A stretch of DNA of 64,000 nt from Phytophthora quininea (GCA_011947345.1 JAAVTG010000221.1:1-64000), one strand, 5' to 3'; positions 1-11,440 are shown, counted from the stretch's first letter. Notes: generated from the letters alone by a model not told the origin. Translations and numbers: made by a program.

Positions 1-864
1 CTGCGGTTTCTGCAGAGACTAGTCGCTGCTCAGCGAATGAGCGGTGGAGACTGGCCAGAAGAGTTCAAGCTGCTCGCGCTCAGCGGAAAGTTGGAGGGCA
101 CCGCTCTCGACTACTACGAGAAAATGATACCGGTGTGGGTGGAGGTGTCACACACACTGGAGTACGTCATGAACTGCATGTTGAGGCTGTACATGACTTC
201 GATCCCATCGACTAAATGGATCGAGATGATGGCCGCGGAGAAGGACCGCAACAAGACCTGGCCGGAACACTATCAGTTCCTAGTGTACGTCGCCGAACGG
301 TCAGGCAACACCGAGCAGAGCGTGCTCGAGTGTCTCTGCAAGTCAGCGCCACCGCACATCAAGACAGCAATCTTGACGCGGCTGAACACTCAGCGATCAG
401 ATCACCTACAGCAAGCGGCCGAGCTCGTGGCCATCGCGATCGAATTTGAGATCGGCACGCGTAGGCAGGACATCAACGGAGGGGTTGGTCGTGGAGGTCG
501 CGGTGGTCGCACCGGACGTGGTCACGGCGGTCGAATTGCCGATGGCGTCCGAGGAAACCAAGGCGGTCGTGGAGATGGATTCGTCGCTCGGGTGAGCGGT
601 GTCGAATCCAGGACGTGTTACGGGTGCGGTGAGGTTGGGCACATTCGAATGAATTGCCCAGACCAAAACGGAGACGGTATTGCTGCGGCAGCATCAACCC
701 GAGTCACGCTGGCCGTCGGAACTGGCACAAAAAAGATTCCGACTCGTGGATATTGGACAGCGGGTCCAGTGTGCACCTTGTGCGGGACAAAAGATGCTCA
801 AGAACGCCAAGAGTTGCGACCAGATGTGCCGCGCTGCGAACAACACGATGGTCCGAGTAACTAA
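1..864 (+). pseudogene. Copia gag, partial, with CCHC zinc knuckle
   Basis: The frame is open from base 1, so the protein continues off the window; the ATG at 37 is internal. The first 150 residues look like a Copia gag core. A Gly/Arg-rich stretch (about residues 148-190, GRGGRGGRTGRG type) precedes a nucleic-acid-binding zinc knuckle of the form CYGCGEVGHIRMNC at 618-659. After about 700 the coding signal moves to another frame, where the protease begins, so the last 50 residues here are probably out of frame. Confidence 0.8.
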
Positions 865-3800
865 GGTCGGCGGGGTGGAGCTACGCACCGTCGTCGATGG
901 CAAGAAATTGTGGTGGATTTAACAGAAGTCTACTATTCTGAGAACTTGGCGGACAACATCATTAGCTACGGAAGACTTGAAGAGCGGGGTGTGTTTTCCG
1001 AGCGCCACAGCGGTAAGAGTTACGTCGTGCGGCAGTCAGACAAGATGGGGGTTGAGGTCTACCGGCGCAACAGCGTCCTCATGGTTGACGTCATGGGCGC
1101 AAAGTCCAGACAAGCGCGTGTTCACGTGGTCAACGCTGCTGTTCGCGAGGCGAATGCAGTAGATGAAACAGCGACCGAGTCAACACTATTGGATCTGCAT
1201 CGACGACTTGGCCATCTCGCGTACGACACTGTCGAGAAAATGGCAGATGCAGCAGGCTCTGGCATCAGGCTGACGGATCGCACAAGACCGAACTGCTTAA
1301 CGTGCGCTCAGGGAAACAGAGCAAAAATAATCAATCAAAGAAGGACACGGGAGTACACGCCCCAATCGACAAAATCGGTGGGGTGATCGGGAGTGACATT
1401 AAGGACCTGATGACACCGTTGGATCGACGCGGCAACAGATACTTGATCAACTCCGTGGACTATTTAACGAACTACGTGCGAGTATTCGTGGCCAAGGACA
1501 AGGCGTCAGCTACGAAGATGCTCCAGCACTTCTTGGTGTACTTCGAGAAAATGTTTACCTGCACCATACACGTGCTGTGCACTGACGGCGGGAAGGATTA
1601 CGTGAACGTCGACCCGTTCTGCAAGGCTACGGGGTACGGCGTCAGATCAGCGAGGCCGAGAATCAGGCGTCGAACGGGAAAGCCGAAAGAATCCACAGGA
1701 CAGTGCTAAACATGGCGCGCTGCATGCTCTTCGCAAGCGGACTCCCATTGTACTTTTGGGGTGATGCTGTTGAATACGCGACTTACGTGCTGAATAGGAG
1801 CGCGTGCAGTGCGAACGCGAAGCGCATGTCGCCGTTAGAAATGCTGACGGGTACGGCACCGAACCTCGCGGACATGGTGACGTTCGGTAGCCCGTGTACA
1901 GCGTTCCGAGACCCCGGCAAGAAGGCGTGGAAACCACGTGCACATGTCGGCATGATCGTCGAAAAAATGACGAGACCAAGGGCTTCAAGGTGTACCTGCC
2001 GAAGGATAGGGTAGTGATCACCACTCAGCACATTCGCAATGTCGAGACGTTGAGTAGCACACAAAACGCTCAACTGCAGGCTCAACTCGAGCGTGAAGAC
2101 CCGGAACTGGGGCGTGCCGTAGACGAAACTGCGAAGCGGAAGGAGGCAACGACGGAAAAAGTGCTAACGAAACGCAGGCGTTCACGACACCGTCAAGTGG
2201 CAAGAAATTGCGAAAGAAGACGGCCAAGAAGAACAGGAAGAAAGACAAAAGCACGACCATCAACGACAAGAGATCGGGAGGAGTCGACAGCAACGCCGAG
2301 AGCTTGCTGGCAGTGGAGGAACCGCGCACATGAATGAAGACTCGCAACATGGGCGCAAAGCATGTGCGCGTGAACGCAGTGATGCTCGTGGACCCCAAAA
2401 CTATCGTGAGGCCATGCGGGACCCTCGCGTAGCAAAATGGAAAGGGGCAATGGAAACGGAAATCGAGGCACTCGAGCACAACGACACTTGGGAGGTAATC
2501 GTCAAGTCACAAGACGCTAAGCTGTTACACAGCAAATGGGTGTACAAGTTGAAGCTTTACGCTGATGGAAGTATCGAGTGGTACAAAGCGAGACTGGCGG
2601 CGCGCGGCGACGAGCAGGTTTGTGGAGTCGATTACACCTTCACATTCTCAGCGGTGCTAGAGATGGTCTCGGGCAAGGTAATCCTCGCAGTGTCAATTAT
2701 CTGGGGTGTGCCGGCTCGCCATGGCGACGTACCTAGTGCGTATGTGAAGGCGGACAAAGAGGAGGACATGGAGATTTTGCTCCACATTCCGCAAGGAATG
2801 GAGATTGCTATCGAGCTGTTGCGAAAGCTCGGTGTCAAGGACAAGAGACAGTTGGCACTGCGGCTCAAGAAGGGTTATATGACCTCAAGCAGTCGGGCAG
2901 GCTCTGAAACCTGATGCTGCACGAAATCCTGTTGTCGCTTGGATTTCGTCAGTGTTACACGGACGGTTATTTGAATATCAAGGATGAGACTGACGGCAAG
3001 ATACTCGTGGGCATCAACGTAGACGACGTGTTGGTGACGGGGACCAGCGTAGAGAAAATCGACGCCTTCTTCCAAGACATGAAGGTGGTAGAGCTGAAAG
3101 ACCTCGGCGTGGTGACGAAGTTCCTCGGCATCGCGTTCAACTACGAGGACAAAGTGGGCTGGACTCTCAATCAGGAAACGGTGATCGACGAAATGATCGA
3201 GAAGTTCGGACTGGCCAAGGCGGCACCGGTGCGTGTACCGATTGGTGGCGAAGATGGAGACGAAGATGGTGAATTGCTGCCGGCGCACGGCCGCGGTTCA
3301 CCGCAAAGACCGACAGTGCGTACGTTCCAGTCACTTGCTGGTAGTCTGCTATGGATCGCCCGTTGCACCCGGCCGGACATTGCCTACGCCGTGCACCGCG
3401 TGACCCGCCATTCGCACTCACCACGAGAGAGCGACTGGCGACTAGCGAAGAAAATCGCTAAGTACTTGAAGGGCACCAAGGATCTCAAGTTCAGGATGGG
3501 CCGTGACCAAGATATTGGGGAACACGACGGTGTCCTCGTCGAAGCTTACAGTGACGCTGATTACGCAGCGGACAAGGCAGACCGTAAGTCGGTAAGTGGC
3601 GGCGTATTTATGGTTGGTGGTATGATAGTGGGGTGGCTGTGCAAAAGCAGAAGTGTGTAGCGTTGTCAACGGTGGAGGCGGAATTCGTGGCAGCATCCCA
3701 AACAACGGCTGAAATGCTGGGGATAGTGGAGCTGATCAAGGATATCGGTGCTTCGATGAGGTCAGCAGTGGTGTTACACGTCGACAACCAGGCAGCGATC

Positions 3801-4007
3801 ACACAGATCGAGGGTGAAGACACGTCCGGACGAGCCAAGCACATTGACGTGAGGTTCAAGTTTGTGAAGGACTTCACCAAGAAGAAGGTGCTAAAGGTGC
3901 TCTACTGCGAGTCCAAGAATATGCGTGCAGACATCCTGACCAAGACACTCCCAGCGCCGCGCCTCGACGATTTGCGCGAGCTTGTGATGGTCTCCAGGCA
4001 GGCTTGA
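654..4007 (+). pseudogene. Copia pol (protease, integrase, RT, RNase H), multiply frameshifted
   Basis: Pieces appear in several frames. Protease: WILDSGSSVHL near 750-780. GAG-pre-integrase: LHRRLGHLAYDT followed by CLTCAQGNRAK at 1196-1325. Integrase core: VDYLTNYVRVFVA and CTDGGKDYV at 1455-1605, then the NRSACSANAKRMSP region at 1790-1840. RT: WVYKLKLYADGSIEWYKARLAARG at 2538-2610 and the catalytic INVDDVLVTG near 3013-3042. RNase H: ALSTVEAEFVAASQT at 3660-3705 and VDNQAAI near 3781. The breaks rule out a full polyprotein. Domain identities are secure; exact junctions are not. Confidence 0.85.
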
Positions 4008-4013
4008 CTGCTC

Positions 4014-4250
4014 GGGAAGGAGTGTTGGAACTCGCGTGGAGCCGGCTGCTGATCTTAGTTGGTTCAAGCAGCTCATGTGTGTGGCTGCGACGCTAGTCGA
4101 CCAGAACGTCCGAAACAAGTGTTGGCAGAGAGCGTTTAGCGCAAGGAAGCACAGGGAGGTCGAAGAGCAACGCCTGCGAGGTTAACACACTAAAGAAACT
4201 CAGTTCTCAACTTTCCATCAAGCTCACAAGTCCTTTCGTACAAGCTCCAG
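4014..4250 (+). repeat. Polypurine tract and start of the Copia 3' LTR
   Basis: GGGAAGGAG (4014-4022) sits directly before TGTTGGAACTCG, the expected layout of a plus-strand primer followed by a TG-starting LTR. It lies just after the RNase H reading frame ends. The LTR end cannot be fixed without its partner. Confidence 0.55.
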
Positions 4251-5290
4251 CGCAATGCATGACGTGTGCATCTGGCGACGAAGACCGCCGGAGGCCATGC
4301 TGCCAGAAGTCCCCTCGATCCCGTGCTTGAGGCGGGACCTTACGTGTCCAAGACCCGTGGCTTCCCCAGTGTCATTCCAAGCTCAAGTGACCCCTCTCAA
4401 CCAACCTCCAAGGCAGGAAGAAAATCAAGCACAAGCGTCTACGCGGCGGCGTACCAGCTGTAGAAACAGTTAATCCTTGGTACAGCCGTCATGACGAAGG
4501 CTTTTCCTCCGACGTGGCGCCTTGAAAATCTACAAGTGTCCTGTGTGTGCCCGCGGGTGGCATCAGGATAGCCGGTGGTCTCCGGCATTAACCTGCTGAT
4601 GCTGTAGGACGGGGGTAGCTACTAGCACGTCCCGGATAGCGGGGGTAAAGGGGTTAATTCCAATGGTTTTGCACCTAATCTTGCTTCGTTTGGAAATTGC
4701 TTGTCATGCCTTCAGTGCACCGCTGTAGTGTCTGCAGGTGATTGAAGACACGCAGGGGAGTCGGCGGAGCTCCCAGGAAGATGGCCGAAGTCTATTTGGT
4801 AAATTGACAAGTGATCTACTCTCTGCTGGAGCCCGGCTTGGGGTCCAGTTGTGCTTGGTTGGCTGGCGCTCCAGTCAACACGGTTGTCGTTATTGTCAAC
4901 GCGGTTGTCGTTATCATCAACACGGCTGTCGTGAGTGTCAACACGTTTGGCGTTATTGCAGTGAACCTAGGACTCGTTATGCACGAGACCAGCAGCTTGG
5001 CAGCGCTGCCGCTAGCTTGGCATGGCTGGGTACGCCTCGCACTACAACCGCCTCGTTCTGCAACATACCTTCGTCTTTGCCAATCGATGGGAGACCCTCT
5101 CCAAGAAACTCGGCCTACTGTGTGGCAGATTGACCTGCATCCCGAATCGACTTTCACTACACGCGAGATACCCAACTAGCAGTGAACTCGTTCGCTCGAG
5201 GAAGAGGATACGCTCTAGTAATGAAAAGGTCTCATCAGGAGAATGCTAAAAACATCTTCCATGTGCCCTTCTCAAACAGAGACCGAGCTG
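4251..5290. other. Unassigned stretch, no recognisable gene
   Basis: Short open frames exist on both strands, but none has a recognisable domain, a good start or introns. It may hold the rest of the Copia LTR on the left and the outer end of the inverted LINE segment on the right. A 21-bp tandem repeat is present at 4877-4960. Confidence 0.4.
4877..4960. repeat. 21-bp tandem repeat, four units
   Basis: Four diverged copies of a 21-base unit starting AACACGGTTGTCGTT run head to tail. The unit is a multiple of three, so the array reads through without stops in several frames and creates spurious open frames. Confidence 0.7.
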
Positions 5291-5301
5291 GCGGATCGAG
5301 C

Positions 5302-6188
5302 TCAAGAAACTCTCTCCCCTGGCGCCACCTGTTGCGGTCTCGAGGCTTGGCTTAGTGGAATGGCCACCGATTTGCTTAAGTTGACTTGCAGCCCAGAATG
5401 GGCTGAAAATCTGGTGACGATCTCAATCATTCGATGTTGCATGCTACGGTCCTTGATGTATATCGCTGTGTCGCCCGCGTATTCCGCTACATGAAGCTTG
5501 TACGTGCCCTCGCGTCCGATCAAGTCCACTCCACATTCTTCAGCAGTGTGGTCGAGCTCGTCGTACAGGATATCCACTGCAAGGATGAATAACAGAGGCG
5601 CAAGGGGGCAGCCTTGTTTAATTCCTCTGGTGACATTGTGTGACGTAGCCGACGTCAGTTGTTCACGACCGCGACGAGGTTGTCAATGATCACAACTGTT
5701 GTTTGCTTAGGAGAGGAAGCATCGAAGATTACTACCAAAGGACTGGCCACCAGAGCAGCTAGCAGATAGAAGTCTCTCTGAAAACAACAATGCACTTTTC
5801 AATTTACCGCCACCGGAGTAATACCTACAACTTCGTGACACATTGATTGGCGCTGATGGAAATCCATTTGCCAGGAATATTGCTGTAGTTTGTGAGTGCG
5901 TAGCCTGCACCAACCTGATGAATTTTGGTGGGAACCCTTTGCCTTCAGCACGGCTATCAGGAAACGCCTGTCCAAGGTGTCGTAAGCCTTAGCAAAGTCG
6001 AGTAGTAAGGCTTGAGAGGTAGTAAGAGCATCCTCTGAGCAGCGTGTTATCTTCGCAGCCTCGAAGAGGTCTATGGCCGTGTGAATCTGTCGCCCAGGTA
6101 TTGAGTTGGGTCCTGCCATAAGAAACAGAAACATAATGCGGTCGCTGAAGAAGGCGTTAAGGCGGAGAGTCACGCAGGAGTTAACCAA
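5302..6188 (-). pseudogene. LINE reverse transcriptase fragment (inverted)
   Basis: Reading on the minus strand from 6188 downwards, non-LTR RT palm motifs appear in order: LLDFAKAYDTLDR, then GIKQGCPLAPLLFIL near 5590-5640, then AEYAGDTAIYI (the YADD box, with the first D replaced by G). The pieces are in different frames, so the gene is broken, and the active site is altered. The fragment abuts the C-terminal part of a LINE in the opposite orientation (6225-6850), as expected if both came from one insertion with an inverted 5' part. Confidence 0.8.
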
Positions 6189-6224
6189 AGGTCTGCAATC
6201 AACAGTGCTAAAGCTGAAGTAAAA

Positions 6225-6850
6225 ATGACAACAGACCCGATAACAAAAGGGTTATCAAGTCAGATGCCAAAGCAAGTGTGGGCACATCGAAATATGCTGA
6301 CGGATTACCAAGTATGGGTGACTTACCGACTAGCTGGCCAGCAGCTGAATTTGTATTATAAGGGTTTCCAACGCGAGGGCAGATGCCTAATGGGAGAGGA
6401 TTGCCCTGCAAGCAAGATCTCAATCACACACATAGTATTCAAGTGTATTCGAGCCCAAGACTTCTGGAGGAAGCTGGTACAACATTGGACCGGAGCGGAG
6501 GTCTCAACCGAAAAGATGAAGGCATACACAACGTATATCACAGGACGGGAATCACCTCCAGTCAGCAACCAATTCAGAAAGAGGATGGTCGAGTGGTACG
6601 GCCACTGGAGCTCGGAATACGAAGACGCAGCCCAGAGGATTTGGTGGGCTATGTGCAGCATTGGATACACTCTTTGTGGCAGATTAGAAACAGAGCCGTA
6701 CACGAAGACCAACACTGGACACGAGAGCACCAGCTACAATATATGTGGCAACTCGGCATGCGTCAGCTACAAGCAGTAGCCACAAGAGAAAGAAGAAGAC
6801 AGCAATCGAGACTACAGGCATGCGACTCCAAATTAGTGTTGAATGCTTGA
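6225..6850 (+). pseudogene. LINE ORF2 C-terminus with zf-RVT-like domain
   Basis: Motif CLMGEDCPASKISITHIVF followed by a Cys and an aromatic-rich segment (FWRKLVQHW) resembles the zinc-binding domain that ends many non-LTR ORF2 proteins. The readable protein switches frame at about 6640-6660 and then continues as SLWQIRNRAVHEDQHW to the stop at 6850. About 170 bp of 3' UTR-like sequence follows, ending near 7015 at a short TACTACTAC run. Confidence 0.75.
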
Positions 6851-7208
6851 AGCGAATGACAGGCGACGGAGACCCAACAGTTAACTAGTCCCCTCCGCCA
6901 GCACGGTGGCTCCAGAAGAAGGAGCCGCCATTGTTCAAGCGGCTACGATCGTACAAGGAGGCTATTAACCAAGAAAGTTCAATAGACTACCTTACTACTA
7001 CTAGAAGTAGGTATGCCTCATCCTGATCCGCTCTTCCCTGATCGATTAATGCACTGGACTTAGATATGTGTATATGGGATGCTAGTCCCATCCAGAGATA
7101 ATCGTCAACAATGATGTTCAGTTGCCATTCACAACGCGAATCGATTCAAGGCACTCAATTCATTTCTTAATCTGCGCAGTCCTGCAACAGCCACAAGCAC
7201 CCGCGACA

Positions 7209-7652
7209 ATGCACGTCTCCAAGGTCTTCACCGCAGTTGTCACCACTCTGGTTGCTTTTAGCGCCGACATCGTATCCAGTTCGACCCCGACTGTTGCTCC
7301 AGCAAAGCAAAAAGTGTTCGTCCGGAATGTGCCGTTCAAGTACGGCAACCTCACGGGCACCATGACCATCTCCATCGACCCGGACAGTCTGACCGAACTG
7401 TCTTCGACGACCGATACTTCCAACCTCTTCGACCTGAGCCAACTCGACACTGCCGAGTCTGCCGATGAAGACAGAGCGCTGTTCGGAAGCTCGTATCTGC
7501 AAAGGCTCGTTATATATATGATGCGGGGTGGAGAAGGAACGGTCGCCGGCTGGAAAATGCAGAGGAATAAAATACGATCACTTGGCCACAATAAACTCTT
7601 GTCCATTGGCCATATTGTGCGTACGATTCCAGTCGTTAAGCTGATTCTTTGA
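7209..7652 (+). CDS. Small secreted protein, unknown function
   Basis: I chose the ATG at 7209 over the upstream ATG-less extension because it begins MHVSKVFTAVVTTLVAF, a short basic then hydrophobic run typical of a signal peptide, with likely cleavage near SADIVSSS. That gives 147 residues. The middle (about 20-100) is Ser/Thr/Asp-rich with a plausible folded segment (KVFVRNVPFKYGNLTGTM). No RXLR is seen; an acidic DEDRAL motif lies near residue 93. The last 40 residues look less protein-like, so the true end may be earlier. Single exon. It could be an orphan effector-like protein; I do not recognise the family. Confidence 0.5.
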   Translation: MHVSKVFTAVVTTLVAFSADIVSSSTPTVAPAKQKVFVRNVPFKYGNLTGTMTISIDPDSLTELSSTTDTSNLFDLSQLDTAESADEDRALFGSSYLQRLVIYMMRGGEGTVAGWKMQRNKIRSLGHNKLLSIGHIVRTIPVVKLIL

Positions 7653-7739
7653 CCTGCGTCATGGCATCGAAATTCAGTGTGGAGATGATAATGCAGAAGC
7701 AGAAGTATACTAGTTCAGCAAATGAATGTGTTGCACCCA

Positions 7740-7885
7740 GCAGCTCCATTCGTAGCGTCACTCGTTGCAACCTTCAGTGCGGTCCCTGTCAGGCCATTCC
7801 ACACTACGAACAGATCTCATGCGTGCTGCATTATCCACCGCACTCACAGTGCATCCTTCACGTGCAGCCATCTAACGCGCCGGTA
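7740..7885 (-). pseudogene. Ankyrin-repeat relic
   Basis: On the minus strand this short piece reads REGCTVSAVDNAARM and then a degenerate second helix followed by RTEGCNE and a stop. The EGCT...AMD-A pattern is the repeat signature of the ankyrin gene immediately to the right. It is probably a decayed 3' extension or tandem copy. The surrounding 7653-8105 shows nothing else convincing. Confidence 0.5.
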
Positions 7886-8105
7886 TTCCATTCATCACCT
7901 CCTTGGTTCTCATGCAACTATTTCTTAACTGCAAAGTACCCATTGGTAGCTGCGATGCTAACTGCTTTGGTCTGCCGTCAAGTAAATGAAAGTGGAAGGC
8001 CAGCCTCGCCGTCCAACTCGGAGCTGCCGGACATCCAGCAAGAGTTTTTCGGTTGACAGACAAGAATTATTATAGCGCAGTGCAGTGAATATAAACGTCC
8101 ACCAT

Positions 8106-10073
8106 TTATTCGTCCTCATCTTCACTGTCTTCGTCAAAGTCGTCGGCAATTAGAGACAACGCCGGGTATCCCTCGGCAAGCCAACTAACCATTCCTGTCC
8201 AATGCGGCACGTCTTGAACGGCATTCGTGCAGCCCTCACTTCTCGCAGCACTCAACATCATGGCTGTTTCAAAGTGGCAACTTAACGCAGCGTTGTCCAT
8301 TGCTGACGTCGTGCAGCCTTCCGTGCGATTCTCATGCAGCCATCGGAGCACGTGGCGGTGACCGCGTCGAGCAGCTTCGTCCATCGCTAGCGTCGTGTAG
8401 CCCTCGAACCGATTCCGGTGCAGCCACCTGACGACGTCCAGAGCTCCGCAAGCAGCCGCGCCGTCCATCGCTTTGGTCGTGCAGCCTTCACTCCGATTCT
8501 CGTGCAACCACTTGACAACGTCAAGGTGGCCTCCACTAGCAGCACCATCCATCGCTTCGATCGTGCAGCCCTCGTTCCGGTTGGTGTGCAGCCACTCAAC
8601 CACCTCGAGGTGACCATTTGTGGCAGCTCCGTCCATGGCGTCCGTCGTACATCCTTCGGTCCGATTGTTGTGAAGCCACTGAACAACATTCAAGTGACCT
8701 CGAGAAGCAGTGCCATCCATCGCTCGGACCGAGCTGGAAGGCTCCATTTGACTAACCGCCGAAGCCAAGTATCGCACAACCTCCAAATGCCCGTTCTCGG
8801 CAGCTGCGTCGATCGCATGACAGCTCTGTCCTCCGTAGGTGTACGTCAAGAGGTTAACATAGGGACCAGTCCCAAACTCTTCGTACAACCACTGTACAAC
8901 GTCTAGATACCCCCTCTGTGCCGCAAGAACCATGGTCTTAGCTGAAACATAAGCAGCTTCCTGAATACCTCCAAGCTCTTCCTCTACTTCCTCCAGCAAG
9001 TTATGCGATCCTGGATGCTCCCAGAAATCACCTGAGCTGTGTAGTAGTAGTGGCGTGTCGGCGTATACACATAGGAACTTGGCGACAGCCAAATGGCCAT
9101 TGATGGCAGCCGCATGGATACACAAATCGACCTCTTTTCGAATATCCTCGATAGCGTCGTCGTCGGAGTCGCTCTCACCTCCGTTCCAGGCGTTTTCAAT
9201 GACCCATTGCACAACATTTAACCTTCCTGCTTGGGAAGCTTTGAACAGCATCCCAGGCTTAAATGGTTCATAGCAGCTTTGGGTCCACCAGCGCAGCATC
9301 CCGACATGACCATTAGCAGCTGCTTCGAAGTATCCCTCTCGCGGTTGTTTACCATAGCGGTTCACCAAATACTCCAATAGCTCAACATCTCCAGACGCCA
9401 CGGCAGCCTTCAGTACCTTCCTTTTGTAGGGAACTACTGGACGGCGCATATCCTCACACAGCCAAAGCACTGTCTCTCGATGACCTCCTAAAGCTGCCTT
9501 CTCTACTTCATTTCCACCCCACTCTACTTCACGAAGTGGAACCAATTGGTCGTATCCAGCGCCCTTCTCTCTGTGAATATCGATGTCATTGGCTCTATAG
9601 TACTGGAGAATGTCCAACGCTCCCACTGCTGCAGCCTCCTCGACAGCTCTCAACGTCACCACAAAGTCCTTCATGTGACTGAAGATCCACTGCACCATCT
9701 CCAAACTCTTCAGTCGCGCAGCTTCAGAGAGGGAACTAGTGAACTGCAGCTGTTGGTAGCATCTCTCGGACCGCATCAGTCTCCGAACCGACCAACGCGA
9801 AGCTTCATCCAGCTCCTCTAAAGAAGAACTTGATAATGGGTAGTACGTTTCGTTGTTTCGGAGAGACCAGGGGATGACATCGTGAAGGTTGATGTCGACA
9901 CTTGTCCAGATGCGGTCCAGAAGCCGTAGAGAGTTAAATCTGCAGGCTGTCGACAGAGGCAGCTCCACAGACGAGTCCAGATACTCGGTGACTGCGGCGA
10001 TCACGTGATCCAGCGACGAAACTCCGAGCCTGCAGCGAAACACCGCCGACACCGCCAGCAATGGTGCAGACAT
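8106..10073 (-). CDS. Intact ankyrin-repeat protein, 655 aa
   Basis: Single-exon frame with ATG at 10073 and an acidic C-terminus (DDFDEDSEDEDE). Residues 1-60 form the N-terminal module shared by the ankyrin genes of this window: APLLAVSAVFRCRL, then LDSSVELPL, then LRLLDRIW. From about residue 110 there are degenerate ankyrin units. From about 400 to 620 there are regular 30-33-residue repeats of the type GHLEVVEWLHTNRNEGCT-AMDGAA. Ankyrin repeats are protein-binding scaffolds; no catalytic domain is visible. It is the only ankyrin gene here without breaks. The next upstream sequence (from 10197) is a LINE fragment, leaving only about 120 bp of possible promoter. Confidence 0.88.
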   Translation of the reverse strand: MSAPLLAVSAVFRCRLGVSSLDHVIAAVTEYLDSSVELPLSTACRFNSLRLLDRIWTSVDINLHDVIPWSLRNNETYYPLSSSSLEELDEASRWSVRRLMRSERCYQQLQFTSSLSEAARLKSLEMVQWIFSHMKDFVVTLRAVEEAAAVGALDILQYYRANDIDIHREKGAGYDQLVPLREVEWGGNEVEKAALGGHRETVLWLCEDMRRPVVPYKRKVLKAAVASGDVELLEYLVNRYGKQPREGYFEAAANGHVGMLRWWTQSCYEPFKPGMLFKASQAGRLNVVQWVIENAWNGGESDSDDDAIEDIRKEVDLCIHAAAINGHLAVAKFLCVYADTPLLLHSSGDFWEHPGSHNLLEEVEEELGGIQEAAYVSAKTMVLAAQRGYLDVVQWLYEEFGTGPYVNLLTYTYGGQSCHAIDAAAENGHLEVVRYLASAVSQMEPSSSVRAMDGTASRGHLNVVQWLHNNRTEGCTTDAMDGAATNGHLEVVEWLHTNRNEGCTIEAMDGAASGGHLDVVKWLHENRSEGCTTKAMDGAAACGALDVVRWLHRNRFEGYTTLAMDEAARRGHRHVLRWLHENRTEGCTTSAMDNAALSCHFETAMMLSAARSEGCTNAVQDVPHWTGMVSWLAEGYPALSLIADDFDEDSEDEDE

Positions 10074-10196
10074 GTTTCAAAATGGAGAATGGCATAATTC
10101 GGCCAATCAAAGGCACAAATTTTGAGAATATTAACCAATACCGTATCTATGCGACGTGTACCAAAATGTGACGTGTGAGGAGAGAGTGTGAGTAGT

Positions 10197-10945
10197 GCCA
10201 ATGTTACTACGCCAAGCGTACGATTCTTCCCCAAACTACGGCAAAAGACTGGGGTAAGCTGCTTGAACAAGCGCCTGAGCTAGAGCACCATCCACTTGAG
10301 GATTTGGGATGCCCACGGCGACGTGTTCACCAAACGCTGTCAAAAGTACTAGCACTGCGAGGACTGCTACTTCCAGTGGCTCATGATGTGATGTTACGAC
10401 TATATTGCGGTGACATTACCGTCGGCTCGAGGATATACTTCTTGAAATCGTTAAACCCGACAATTCAGCAATGTGTACGCCCTGGGTGTCAAGCGATTGA
10501 AGCAGTACAGCATTGCTTCTTCACGTGCACATCGCTTACATCGATGTGGGAACACGTGTACAAACCCTGGCGTCGGGCGTTCAGAACTCGATTGATTTGG
10601 CGGCTTCTGCTCTTCCCCACAGCACAAGACCTGCGAGCAAGTTGGCGAGAAAATCGTAAGGTACTCCTTCTTCTGTGGAGAGAACACACGGCAATCATCT
10701 TCCATGCAACCTAGAGACTGTGAAATGAAATTCTGTTCAGGGAGTCCCCAACCGAAACGCCACCCTTTCCAGGAATGATGAGCTCCTTCAAAATGCACTC
10801 CCAATTTATCTACCAACATACAGCTGAACTCCATTACGGCCAATCCGCAATACTGTCGATAATACGTCAATTGGGTTCCGAACCGCCAAAAGACACTAAT
10901 GCAATTGCTCTAGAGCAACACACCATTTGGACACCTCAACGATAG
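10197..10945 (+). pseudogene. LINE 3' end (zf-RVT-like domain plus C-terminal tail)
   Basis: An open frame from about 10197 reads TILPQTTAKDWGKLL, then DVMLRLYCGDITVGSRI and CVRPGCQAIEAVQHCFF with a following C, a CxxxxC...HC..C zinc-binding pattern like the end of LINE ORF2. The frame breaks at 10712 (stop after TAIIFHAT). The conserved tail continues as FKMHSQFIYQHTAELH to a stop at 10945. The same tail occurs at 14672-14941 and inverted at 18389-18658, which identifies them as one LINE family. Confidence 0.75.
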
Positions 10946-11023
10946 ATCTGATGCTACGAGATAAAGCAGCTTCGACGAGAAATCCGTTAAATTATTAATC
11001 AACTCATTTTAATTCGAATCTCC

Positions 11024-11440
11024 ATGCGTCCGACCTACTACTTGTTTCTGGCTGCTGCAGTCATCGCTGTTTCCAGCGGCAACGTTTGTCAAAAGAGCCA
11101 TCGCTCCCGATGGACGTGGTCGCCAACGCAGTCGACGGAAAGCGATTTTTGCGCCCCTACAAGGCGGTAGACGACGACTCTGATGTCGACAACGAAGGAG
11201 AAGAACGAGGTCCCTTTAATATCTTCAAAAGGACTCCACGTCTGACCTTCAGAAGGAGCTGGAGACTTCAGCCGGTCAAACAGACTGTTCCGTTCGTGGC
11301 AGAGCGGAAGACGCTCTAAGGATGACGTCCTCGATTTCTTCAAAGACCACGGTAAAGCCAAGGACGTCGCTGACAAGTACTTTTCCTTCCTCAAGGCTAA
11401 TCGCCGCAACTATTGGAGCTGCATTTCGGAAGCGGATTAG
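11024..11440 (+). pseudogene. RXLR-EER effector gene, broken by two frameshifts
   Basis: ATG at 11024 starts a clear signal peptide (MRPTYYLFLAAAVIAVSSG). The reading frame then shifts between about 11070 and 11100. In the new frame RFLR (an RXLR motif) is followed 15 residues later by GEER (the dEER motif), the spacing typical of oomycete host-translocated effectors. A second shift near 11290-11315 restores the first frame, which ends DVLDFFKDHGKAKDVADKY and a Trp-containing segment before TAG at 11440, resembling a short WY-type helical tail. As it stands the gene cannot make a full product. Function of the intact ancestor would be inferred only from the class. Confidence 0.8.

Larger units (their letters stand above)
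1..4250 (+). mobile_element. Ty1/Copia LTR retrotransposon, 3' portion, degenerate
   Basis: The domain order is gag, protease, integrase, reverse transcriptase, RNase H, all on the plus strand, which is the Copia order (integrase before RT). The 5' LTR and the start of gag lie off the left edge. The internal region ends at about 4010 and is followed by a purine tract and a TGTTGG LTR start at 4023. At least five reading-frame breaks separate the domains, so the copy is dead. The LTR's right end is not defined because no second LTR is in the window; 4250 is an estimate. Confidence 0.85.
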
